NCBI GenBank assembly: GCA_041567315.1
Contig: JBFGCA010000022.1
Coordinates: 1 to 50,147 of the forward strand
DNA length: 50,147 nt
Source of the DNA: JBFGCA01 sp041567315
GTDB taxonomy: Bacteria > Acidobacteriota > Thermoanaerobaculia > Multivoradales > JAHEKO01
Direction of reading: 5' to 3'
The translations under genes were made by a program, and so were the position numbers. The first letter of the stretch is position 1. Each line of letters opens with the position of its first letter. The notes under the pieces were generated by a model, which had not been told where the DNA came from, ran no database searches, and saw only the letters and a list, made by a program, of their open reading frames with translations. Positions 43,773 to 50,147 of the stretch are shown piece by piece.

Positions 43773-44273
43773 ATGGCCAAGGACGCCTCCATCCGAATGG
43801 AGATCAAGGGCTTGATGCTCGATCCCTCCTCCAACACCCCGATCGTCATCCTCCGCGACCAGCAGAGCCGCATCTTCCTGCCGATCTGGATCGGGGTCTT
43901 CGAGGCCAACGCCATCGCCCTCAGGATCGAGGGCATCGAGCCGCCGCGGCCGATGACCCACGACCTGCTCTACGCGTCGTTCCGCGAGCTGGGCGCCAAG
44001 GTCCGCAGGATCACCATTTCGGAGCTCAAGGACAACACCTTCTACGCGCTCATCTCGGTTCGCCACGCCTCGGGCGAGCTGCTGTCGATCGACTCCCGGC
44101 CGAGCGATGCCATCGCCCTGGCGCTCAGGGCCGAGGCCCCGATCTTCGTCCGCCAGTCGGTCCTCGACCTGGCCCAGGCGGTCAATCTCGCCAGCGACGA
44201 GATGGACGACGAGCGGCTCAAGCGGTGGCTGGAAGAGGTCAAGCCCGAAGACCTCGGCAAGTACGAGATGTGA
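43773..44273 (+). CDS. Bifunctional nuclease (BFN/DUF151) family protein
   Basis: 166 aa. The BFN domain is clear: EIKGLMLDPSSNTPIVILRDQQSRIFLPIWIGVFEANAIALRIEG, then RPMTHDLLYASFRELGAKVRRITISELKDNTFYALI and SRPSDAIALALRAEAPIFV. The family was named for DNase/RNase activity in plant members; the bacterial role is not firmly known. A short C-terminal helical tail (LKRWLEEVKPEDLGKYEM) follows the core. It is a single-gene unit with its own promoter. Confidence 0.92.
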   Translation: MAKDASIRMEIKGLMLDPSSNTPIVILRDQQSRIFLPIWIGVFEANAIALRIEGIEPPRPMTHDLLYASFRELGAKVRRITISELKDNTFYALISVRHASGELLSIDSRPSDAIALALRAEAPIFVRQSVLDLAQAVNLASDEMDDERLKRWLEEVKPEDLGKYEM

Positions 44274-44293
44274 TCGGGCCGCGCACCCGTTCT

Positions 44294-44347
44294 CCAAAGC
44301 AACTCTTTCTTTTTCAGAGCTTTGCGTCAATTGTCGGCGCGCCGACA
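44294..44347. promoter_or_regulatory. Palindrome and AT-rich hairpin upstream of parA
   Basis: TGTCGGCGCGCCGACA (44332-44347) is a perfect 16-bp palindrome, about 30 bp before the parA -35. It is preceded by an AT-rich segment with a bulged hairpin, CAAAG...CTCT / AGAG...CTTTG (about 44295-44324). It has the length and TGT...ACA ends of a parS site but not the canonical centre. It is a candidate ParB- or repressor-binding site. Confidence 0.5.
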
Positions 44348-44376
44348 TGAGGCCGCCGCGGCCTGGCTGCGGGTCC

Positions 44377-44405
44377 TTGACCGCCCCTGGGCCTTCTCGT
44401 AGACT
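44377..44405 (+). promoter_or_regulatory. Promoter of parAB
   Basis: TTGACC (44377-44382), 17-bp spacer, TAGACT (44400-44405). Predicted start near 44412, 9 nt before the parA ATG. Confidence 0.55.
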
Positions 44406-44420
44406 GCCGGCCGGCCCCGC

Positions 44421-45179
44421 ATGATCCTCGCCATCGCCAATCAGAAGGGTGGGGTCGGCAAGACCACCACGGCGATCAATCTGGCCGCTGCCCTGGGCTC
44501 CAAGGGCCTCCGGACCCTGCTGATCGACCTCGACCCGCAGGCCAACAGCTCGATGAGCTTCCTCGACGTGCACGGGCTCGAGCCCAGCATGTACGAGGTT
44601 CTCACCGAGCCCGCCGTGCGGCTCGAGCAGATCATCCGCGAGGTCCCCAAGTGCGGCAGCTTGCACCTGGCGCCGGCGAGCATCGCCCTGGCCAAGATCG
44701 AGGCCAAGCTGCTGGGAGAGCTGGACGGCTACTACCGGCTCAAGGACGAGCTGGGGGAGGACGGCGCCCGGTTCGACTACGTGGTCATCGACACGCCGCC
44801 CACGCTGGGCCTGCTGACGGTCAACGCGCTGGTCGCCGCCTCCCACGTGCTGATCCCGATCCAGTCCAGCTACTTCGCTCTGGAAGGGACCGACGACCTG
44901 CTGGAGACGATCGACAAGATCAAGCTGCGCGCGAATCCGCGGCTCCAGATCCTGGGTGCCGTGCTGACCCTCTACGACCGCCGTACCCTGCTGTCGCGCG
45001 ACATCCACCAGCAGGTCGAGCGGGTGTTCGGCGAGAAGCTCTTCGACACGGTGATCTCGAAGAGCGTCCGGCTGGAGGAGAGCCCGGCCTACCGCGAGTC
45101 GATCTTCAGCTTCGCCCCCAAGTCGAGCGGTGCTTTCGAGTACTACAAGCTCTCAGAGGAGGTGTTGAGCCGTGTCTGA
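44421..45179 (+). CDS. parA: Chromosome partitioning ATPase ParA (Soj)
   Basis: 252 aa. Deviant Walker A KGGVGKTTTAINLA near the N-terminus, DLDPQANSSMSF, YVVIDTPPTLGLLT (Walker B) and a conserved VLTLYDRRTLLSRD near the C-terminus. There is no N-terminal HTH, so it is of the short chromosomal Soj type. It drives origin segregation with ParB, encoded by the next gene, whose GTG start overlaps its end by 8 bp. Confidence 0.96.
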   Translation: MILAIANQKGGVGKTTTAINLAAALGSKGLRTLLIDLDPQANSSMSFLDVHGLEPSMYEVLTEPAVRLEQIIREVPKCGSLHLAPASIALAKIEAKLLGELDGYYRLKDELGEDGARFDYVVIDTPPTLGLLTVNALVAASHVLIPIQSSYFALEGTDDLLETIDKIKLRANPRLQILGAVLTLYDRRTLLSRDIHQQVERVFGEKLFDTVISKSVRLEESPAYRESIFSFAPKSSGAFEYYKLSEEVLSRV

Positions 45180-46065
45180 CGACCGCAAGCGAGGACTGCC
45201 GGTGGCGGTCAAGATGCGCCACGACAACCATTTCGTCGACGAGCTGGCCCGCCGCCACGAGGAGCCGTTGGGCCGGATGCTGTCGGTCAGCTCGATCGAG
45301 CCCGATCCCGCCCAGCCGCGCTCGAGCATGGGGGATCTCGAAGACCTGACCACGTCAATCCGCGAGAAAGGGATGCTCGAGCCGATCCTGGTGCGCCCCA
45401 ACCCGGCGGCGGGCTCGGACGGCGCCCGCAGCCTCGCCCCGTACCGCATCATCTCGGGTGAGCGTCGCTACCACGCGGCGCTGGCCGCGGGCCTCCATGA
45501 CGTCCCGGTGATCGAGATGGACGTGGGGGAGAGCGAGGCGCTCGAGCTGGCCCTGATCGAGAACCTGCAGCGCAAGGACCTGACCCCCTTCGAGGAGAGC
45601 GAGGGCTACCGCGCGCTCGGCGAGCGCTTCGGGTACACCCACGAGCAGATCTCCAACGCCGTGGCCAAGTCACGGACCGTGGTGACCGAGAGCCTCGCGC
45701 TACTGCAGATGCCCGCCCGGGCCCGCGACGCCGCCCAGGCGCTGGGCATCGCCTCGAAGTCCCTGCTGCTCGAGGTCCTGCGGGCCTCCGGCGGTGACGA
45801 GGACGAGATGATCCGCCTCTTGGAGTCGGCCCGTGACCGTGGCCTGAGCCGCGACGACCTGCGCCAGGCCGCAGCCCGCACCAAGGCCCGGCGTCGCAAG
45901 GCCGGAACCCGTCGCATGCCCTACACCTTCCGGTTCAAAGCCCCGGACCGCAGCTACAGCCTGTCCCTGTCCTTCCGACGCAGCGAGGTGGACCGCCAGG
46001 ACCTCATTTCGGCCCTCGAGCAGATCCTGACCGAGCTGCGCGAGGCCGAAGGCCGTCCGAACTGA
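45172..46065 (+). CDS. parB: Chromosome partitioning protein ParB (Spo0J)
   Basis: 297 aa. The N-terminal region has the CTP-binding ParB/Srx motifs (SSIEPDPAQPRSSMGDLEDLTTSIREKGMLEPILVRP; IISGERRYHAALAAG; IENLQRKDLTPFEESEGYRAL). The central HTH follows (YTHEQISNAVAKSRTVVTESLALLQM). The C-terminal part is not the usual short dimerisation domain but a beta-rich segment (YTFRFKAPDRSYSLSLSFRRSEVDRQDLISALEQIL). It starts at a GTG inside the end of parA. Confidence 0.94.
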   Translation: MSDDRKRGLPVAVKMRHDNHFVDELARRHEEPLGRMLSVSSIEPDPAQPRSSMGDLEDLTTSIREKGMLEPILVRPNPAAGSDGARSLAPYRIISGERRYHAALAAGLHDVPVIEMDVGESEALELALIENLQRKDLTPFEESEGYRALGERFGYTHEQISNAVAKSRTVVTESLALLQMPARARDAAQALGIASKSLLLEVLRASGGDEDEMIRLLESARDRGLSRDDLRQAAARTKARRRKAGTRRMPYTFRFKAPDRSYSLSLSFRRSEVDRQDLISALEQILTELREAEGRPN

Positions 46066-46205
46066 CGGGGCCTCGTTCGGAGGCCAAGGCCGCTGGAGCA
46101 GCGAGCTCCGGGAGCGTCTCCAGGATCTCGGGTTTACATAATCCATCTTATCGGACTCAAAAAACGACCAGGGGGCGCGGCCAGGCACAGTCACCCTCCA
46201 CAGCG

Positions 46206-46342
46206 AGGTGCCACCCGTTTCGCGAAGGGCGAGGTGCCACCCACTTCGCGGAGGCCACCGCGCCGCCACCGCAAGAACTGCCCCGAGAAGTGCCACCCGT
46301 CTGTTTCGGGTGCCTTTCGCGGCAGGTGCCAGCCGTTTCGCG
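46206..46342 (+). repeat. Cluster of four AGGTGCCA(C/G)CCGTTTCGCG repeats
   Basis: Copies at 46206-46224 (AGGTGCCACCCGTTTCGCG), 46232-46250 (AGGTGCCACCCACTTCGCG), 46288-46308 (AAGTGCCACCCGTCTGTTTCG) and 46324-46342 (AGGTGCCAGCCGTTTCGCG). They fill most of the 343-bp gap between parB and the lptF-lptG gene. The first part of the gap (46066-46205) holds an AT-rich patch (TTTACATAATCCATCTTAT) but no gene. Confidence 0.8.
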
Positions 46343-46364
46343 CTCGGTTTCGCGCTCGTATAAT
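46335..46364 (+). promoter_or_regulatory. Putative promoter of the lptF-lptG gene within repeat DNA
   Basis: GTTTCGCGCTCG occurs twice in tandem (46335-46346 and 46347-46358), immediately followed by a consensus TATAAT (46359-46364). The -35 position falls inside the repeat and is weak (TTTCGC, 17-bp spacer). Predicted start about 38 nt before the ATG at 46409. Confidence 0.5.
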
Positions 46365-46408
46365 CCCGACTGGCCTCGCGGCCACCGCCGCCTTCAGGCC
46401 CTCCCGCG

Positions 46409-48865
46409 ATGCGGGTCCTCCGACTCAACCGGCTCGACCGCTACCTGCTGAGCGAGATCGTCGGTCCGCTGGCGCTGGGTTTTCTGGTCTACACGTTCAT
46501 CCTGCTGATCCAGTTCCTGTTCCGATCGGCGGAGATGATCATCCGCCGGGGGGTGCCGGCCGGGCAGGTCCTCGACCTGCTGCTCTACAGCCTGCCCAAC
46601 ATCGTGGTGCTCACCATCCCGATGTCCTTCCTGTTCGGGATCCTGGTGGCGGTCGGGCGGATGGCGGCCGACAGCGAGCTGGTGGCGGCGCGGGCCTCGG
46701 GGATCAGCATGTTCGGCCTCTACCGCCCCGTTCTCGCCCTGTCGCTGATCCTCGCCGGGCTCAACACCTACCTGATGCTGGTCGTCCTGCCCAGCGGCAA
46801 CCACGCCCTCCAGCAGCTGCGGGTCGACATCATCACCCGCAGCGCGGGCAAGCAGATCGAGCCGCGGGTCTTCTACGAGGAGTGGGAGGGCGTGGTGCTG
46901 TACGTGTTCGAAAAGCCGCCCGGCGAGGAGCGCTGGAAGGGGGTCTTCCTCGCCGAGGAGCTGTCGCCGGCCGAGAGTCAGATCACCCTCGCCGAGCGCG
47001 GTTCGGTCGAGCTCGACGAGGAGCGCGACCGGCTCGTGCTGCGGCTCGAGAACGCGGTCATCCACAAGGTGGACCCCCGCTCCCCGGGCAAGTACTACCT
47101 GAGCCGGCTGCAGAGCCTCGAACGCGTGCTGGTGGACCGCCTGAGCGGCCCCGACCAGGTGCAGATCACTTCCTCGAAGGGCCTGCGCGAGATGAACCTG
47201 CCCGAGCTGCGCGAGCGCCTCCAGGAGCCCAACCTCTCCTCCCAGCTCCGCAACCTCACCCGGGTCGAGATCCACAAGAAGTTCTCGATCCCGGCCGCCT
47301 GCCTGACCTTCGGCCTGCTGGCCCTGGCGCTGGGCTACGGCGGCGCCCGCGGGAGCCGCTCCACCGGCTTCGCCCTGTCGGTCGGCATCATCATGCTCTA
47401 CTACATCCTGCTCAACAACGGCGAGGAGGCGGCGAGGGTCGGCCGGCTGGAGCCCTGGCTGGCGATGTGGCTCCCCAACATCCTGCTGAGCGGCGCCGCG
47501 CTGTTCCTGCTCGTCCGCCGCGACCGCGACCGCACCCTGGTGCCCGCGGCGCTCGACCGCTGGCTGCGCCGGCGGTCGTGGGCGGCGATCGAGCGCTCCG
47601 GGGAGGAGCGGCCGGCCCCGCAACCCGCCGCGCGGGGCGAGGCGGCACCGGCCGAGGCCGATCGCCAGGCGCCGCCGGGCCGCCGCTCCAGGCGGCTCCG
47701 TCTCGGGCGGCGGCGGCGCGCTGCCGCCAGCCCCGGCCGCACCCACGTGGTCCTGCGGCTCCCCCGCCCCAGGGTCCGCTTCCCCAACCTGCTCGACCGC
47801 TACATCGCGCGGCTCTTCGGCGGCGTCCTGGCGCTGGTGCTGTTCTCCGGGCTGGTGATCTACATCGTCGCCGACCTCACCGAGAAGGTGGACGACGTCT
47901 TCAAGAACGAGATCTCGGGCGAGGTCATCTTCGACTACTACAAGTACCTGTCGCTCCAGATCGTGCACGAGATCGCCCCGGTGGCGGTGCTGGTGGCCAC
48001 CCTCATCGTCTTCGGGCTGCTCTCCAAGACCAACGAGGTCACCGCCGCCAAGTCGCTGGGGCTCAGCCTCTACCGGCTGGCGCTGCCGGTGGTGGCGGCC
48101 TCGGCGCTGGTGGCGCTGGGCACCGGGGTGCTGCAGGCGCAGGTGCTGCCGGCCTCCAACCAGCGGGTAGCGCAGCTCAAGGACCTCATCAAGGGGCGGC
48201 CCACCGCCCGCAGCTACCGCCGCGCCGACCGCCAGTGGCTGTTCGGGCAGAACCGCTACATCTACAACTATCTGCTCTACGACAGCCCCGAGCGCACGCT
48301 GCACCGGCTCCAGGTCTTCAGCTTCGACCCCGACTACCGGCTGCGCCGCCGCCTGTTCGCGGCCACCGCCGCCCACCACGAGGACGGCTGGCTCTTCCGC
48401 AACGGCTGGACGCGCTCCTTCGACGGCCTGTCGGTGACCGGCTTCCAGACTTTCGAGGGGCCGGTGGTCGACACCTTTCCCGAGACTCCCGAGTACTTCG
48501 AGTCCGAGTTCAAGCTGCCCGACGCCATGCGCTACGGCGAGCTGCGCGACTACCTGGAGGAGGTCAAGGCCAGCGGCCAGGCCGCCCCCGAGCTCGAGGT
48601 GGAGCTGTACAAGAAGCTCTCCTTCCCGTTCATCTCGCTGGTGATGGCGCTGGTGGCCCTCCCCTTCTCCTTCCGGTTGGGGCGCCGGGGCACGCTCTAC
48701 GGGGTCGGTCTCGGGGTCGTCCTGGGGATGGTCTTCTTCGGCCTCTTCGCCTTCAGCTCGACCCTGGGCGAGACCGGTGCGCTGCCGGCGCTGCTGGCGG
48801 TGTGGAGCCCCAGCCTGGCCTTCGCGATGTTCTCGCTCTACCTGCTGCTCGGGGTCCGGACCTGA
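46409..48865 (+). CDS. Fused LptF-LptG LPS export permease
   Basis: 818 aa, about twice the ~360-aa length of LptF or LptG. Two YjgP/YjgQ permease domains lie in tandem: residues 1-375 start RLNRLDRYLLSEIVG, and residues 460-818 start NLLDRYIARLFGG. Each has membrane segments before and after a periplasmic beta-jelly-roll. An Arg/Ala/Pro-rich linker (about 376-458) joins them. One chain would give both membrane halves that, with two LptB, extract LPS from the inner membrane and hand it to LptC/A. ATG 46409 follows the promoter in the repeat cluster; no strong ribosome site is evident. Confidence 0.92.
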   Translation: MRVLRLNRLDRYLLSEIVGPLALGFLVYTFILLIQFLFRSAEMIIRRGVPAGQVLDLLLYSLPNIVVLTIPMSFLFGILVAVGRMAADSELVAARASGISMFGLYRPVLALSLILAGLNTYLMLVVLPSGNHALQQLRVDIITRSAGKQIEPRVFYEEWEGVVLYVFEKPPGEERWKGVFLAEELSPAESQITLAERGSVELDEERDRLVLRLENAVIHKVDPRSPGKYYLSRLQSLERVLVDRLSGPDQVQITSSKGLREMNLPELRERLQEPNLSSQLRNLTRVEIHKKFSIPAACLTFGLLALALGYGGARGSRSTGFALSVGIIMLYYILLNNGEEAARVGRLEPWLAMWLPNILLSGAALFLLVRRDRDRTLVPAALDRWLRRRSWAAIERSGEERPAPQPAARGEAAPAEADRQAPPGRRSRRLRLGRRRRAAASPGRTHVVLRLPRPRVRFPNLLDRYIARLFGGVLALVLFSGLVIYIVADLTEKVDDVFKNEISGEVIFDYYKYLSLQIVHEIAPVAVLVATLIVFGLLSKTNEVTAAKSLGLSLYRLALPVVAASALVALGTGVLQAQVLPASNQRVAQLKDLIKGRPTARSYRRADRQWLFGQNRYIYNYLLYDSPERTLHRLQVFSFDPDYRLRRRLFAATAAHHEDGWLFRNGWTRSFDGLSVTGFQTFEGPVVDTFPETPEYFESEFKLPDAMRYGELRDYLEEVKASGQAAPELEVELYKKLSFPFISLVMALVALPFSFRLGRRGTLYGVGLGVVLGMVFFGLFAFSSTLGETGALPALLAVWSPSLAFAMFSLYLLLGVRT

Positions 48866-49683
48866 TGAGCGTCGGCTTCCTGTTCCTGCTGGCGCTCGCC
48901 GCCGGGTCGCTGAGCACCCTCTTCTGGATCCCCGAGCCCGATCTGGGCCGCGGCTACTTCCAGATGAACGCGCTGGTGGTGCTCGGCCTCCTGGGCCTGG
49001 CCGCGGCGGTCGATCTGCTCCACCCGTTCGAGCCCTGGGGCGCCTGGCCGACGGCCGGACGGGTGGCGCTCGCCGCGGCGCTGGGCGGGGCCTTCCTCTA
49101 CTACGGGGCGATGTGGCTCGAGCGCTGGCGGGGCGCCCGCTGGGCGGCGACGGTAGCGCTGGCCGGGTCGGCCGCCGCCCTGCTGCTCGCCGGCCAGGCG
49201 GCGGCCGCCGGCGCCCCGGCCGCCCTGCCCCACCAGCGGCCGCTGCTCGTCGCCGGGCTGCTGAGCTCGGCGCTGCTCCTGGGCTGGTCGCTGATCACCA
49301 TGCTCCTCGGCCACTGGTACCTGGTGGCGCCGCGGCTCACCTTCCGCCACCTGGTGGTCTTCTGCTGGGTGCTGCTGGCCGCGGTGGGCCTCAGGGTGGT
49401 GACGGTCGCCGCCAGCGTCGGCGCCGCTCTGGGCGTCGAGCCGCTCGCCGAGCCCCACCCGTGGCGGCTGCTGGCCGCCTTCGACGGCCAGGGGATGTTC
49501 TTCTGGTTCCGGGTGCTGTGGGGCCTGGTCATCCCGCTGGCGCTGGCCGTCATGTCGCTGCACTGCGCCCGGCAACGCTCCAACCAGTCGGCCACCGGCA
49601 TCCTCTACGTGCTGGTGGTGGGCAGCCTGATCGGCGAGATCACCGCCTTCTACCTCACCGTCACCACCGGCGTGCCGGTCTGA
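48865..49683 (+). CDS. Polytopic membrane protein of unknown function
   Basis: 272 aa, about eight hydrophobic helices with short loops (for example FLFLLALAAGSLSTLFWIP, MNALVVLGLLGLAAAVDLL, GWSLITMLLGHWYLVAPRL, FFWFRVLWGLVIPLALAVM). A His in the LLGHWYLVAPRL helix, a His in the RHLVVFCWVLL helix and one in SLHCARQRS could bind a metal or heme, but I recognise no family. ATG 48865 overlaps the stop of the lptF-lptG gene by one base (TGATG), so it is co-translated with the LPS exporter. Confidence 0.7.
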   Translation: MSVGFLFLLALAAGSLSTLFWIPEPDLGRGYFQMNALVVLGLLGLAAAVDLLHPFEPWGAWPTAGRVALAAALGGAFLYYGAMWLERWRGARWAATVALAGSAAALLLAGQAAAAGAPAALPHQRPLLVAGLLSSALLLGWSLITMLLGHWYLVAPRLTFRHLVVFCWVLLAAVGLRVVTVAASVGAALGVEPLAEPHPWRLLAAFDGQGMFFWFRVLWGLVIPLALAVMSLHCARQRSNQSATGILYVLVVGSLIGEITAFYLTVTTGVPV

Positions 49684-49700
49684 GGACCGGGGCGCCCGCC

Positions 49701-50138
49701 GTGAGGATCCGCACCCAGTGCCGGAGCTGCGGACTGCCGCACCGCGACCGGATCGCCCCCGGCGGCACCGTCGAGTGCCCCAACTGCACCGCCACCCGGG
49801 CGGTGGCCGAGGCGGGCTGGGAGGCCGCGCGGGTCGAGGTCTGCCCGCTCTGCGGCTGCCGCCACCTCTACCGGCAGCGCGACTTCAACCGCGCCCTGGG
49901 GTGTCTGCTGGTGGTGGTCGGCGCGGCGCTGGTGCCCTGGACCTACGGCCTGTCGCTGATTGCGCTGTCGCTGGTCGACGTGGCGCTCTACTACCGGCTA
50001 CCCTACGCCGTCGTCTGCTACCGCTGCGACACGGTCTACCGCGACGCCCGCCCCGGCCCGCGCCAGAACGACTTCGAGCTGCTCAAGCACGACGTGCTCA
50101 AGTACGGCAAGAGCTGGCAGGAGGTGCCACCCGACTGA
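49701..50138 (+). CDS. Zinc-ribbon membrane protein of unknown function
   Basis: 145 aa. Paired cysteines suggest zinc ribbons: CRSCG and CPNC near the N-terminus, CPLCGC near residue 54, and CYRC after the membrane segments. Two adjacent hydrophobic helices (LGCLLVVVGAALVPWTYGLSLIALSLVDVALYY) form a hairpin. I know of no assigned function. GTG 49701 is 17 bp after the previous stop. The last codons (GAG GTG CCA CCC GAC) contain the AGGTGCCACCC repeat core. The final 9 bp of the window follow its stop. Confidence 0.7.
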   Translation: MRIRTQCRSCGLPHRDRIAPGGTVECPNCTATRAVAEAGWEAARVEVCPLCGCRHLYRQRDFNRALGCLLVVVGAALVPWTYGLSLIALSLVDVALYYRLPYAVVCYRCDTVYRDARPGPRQNDFELLKHDVLKYGKSWQEVPPD

Positions 50139-50147
50139 TCGGTCGGA

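Noticed and set aside
44332..44347. Canonical parS site
   Set aside because: Only the TGT...ACA ends match; the centre lacks TTTCACGTGAAA. Kept only as a candidate operator or variant site.
46206..46342. Possible CRISPR array
   Set aside because: Repeats are 17-20 bp, degenerate and irregularly spaced, with no cas genes.
50122..50138. Further independent copy of the AGGTGCCACCC repeat
   Set aside because: It is within plausible C-terminal codons of the last gene and covers only the core, so chance is possible.

Overview
The window is a very GC-rich chromosomal segment of a diderm (Gram-negative) bacterium. Its gene content suits the phylum Acidobacteriota, perhaps a Thermoanaerobaculia-like lineage: LPS export genes in an rpoN-hpf-hprK-rapZ cluster, CarD, a permease-less PTS, an exosortase with an IPTL-type C-terminal signal, and secreted proteins ending in FADGFESGDT(S/T)AW. 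This placement is an inference from gene content, not a phylogeny. No transposase, integrase, phage gene, CRISPR array or rRNA was seen.

Layout. 1-2240: four copies of a ~110-bp palindromic repeat around a secreted Asp-box (sialidase-like) protein. 2245-5331: secreted subtilisin-like protease with the same C-terminal tag. 5451-10094 (+): HicB-like protein, dnaB, alr, purC, class II aldolase. 10101-12116 (-): lone protein with a class III cyclase-like domain. 12213-15702 (+): leucyl aminopeptidase and two oligopeptide-type ABC ATPases. 15802-19789 (+): TolC-like protein, GT-C-like membrane protein and polyprenyl-phosphate sugar synthase. 19800-23328 (-): exosortase locus. It encodes a polypeptide with two complete exosortase Cys-Arg-His triads, then an overlapping methyltransferase, then a secreted protein with a VPTMGEWA sorting signal that has its own promoter and terminator. 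23348-24766: lipoprotein, small CLLCKPHK protein, truncated lysyl-oxidase-like gene and tRNA-Leu(CAA). 25044-31076 (+): carD, priA, accA, recJ. 31123-41296 (+): envelope and regulation cluster, lptC/A fusion, lptB, rpoN, hpf, ptsN, hprK, rapZ, EIIA-Man, HPr, EI and a cupin. 41283-46065: lipoprotein, miaB, bifunctional nuclease, parA, parB. 46409-50138: fused lptF-lptG permease and two membrane proteins.

How the genes work together. The fused LptC/A, LptB and fused LptF-G account for most of the inner-membrane LPS transporter. EI, HPr, EIIA-Man, EIIA-Ntr, HprK and RapZ have no sugar permease here and look like a regulatory phosphorelay next to sigma-54. The exosortase, methyltransferase and tagged substrate look like a self-contained surface-sorting unit.

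Cross-cutting signals. Genes are tightly packed with NTGA stop/start overlaps; two of these appear to use CTG as the start. Promoters read TTGAC(N)-17/18-TA(G/C)(A/C/G)(A/C)T, and several have the -10 element so close to the start codon that leaderless transcripts are likely. Three families of short dispersed repeats sit at gene borders. The best candidate for something undescribed is the tandem exosortase locus; the covarying palindromic repeat family is second.
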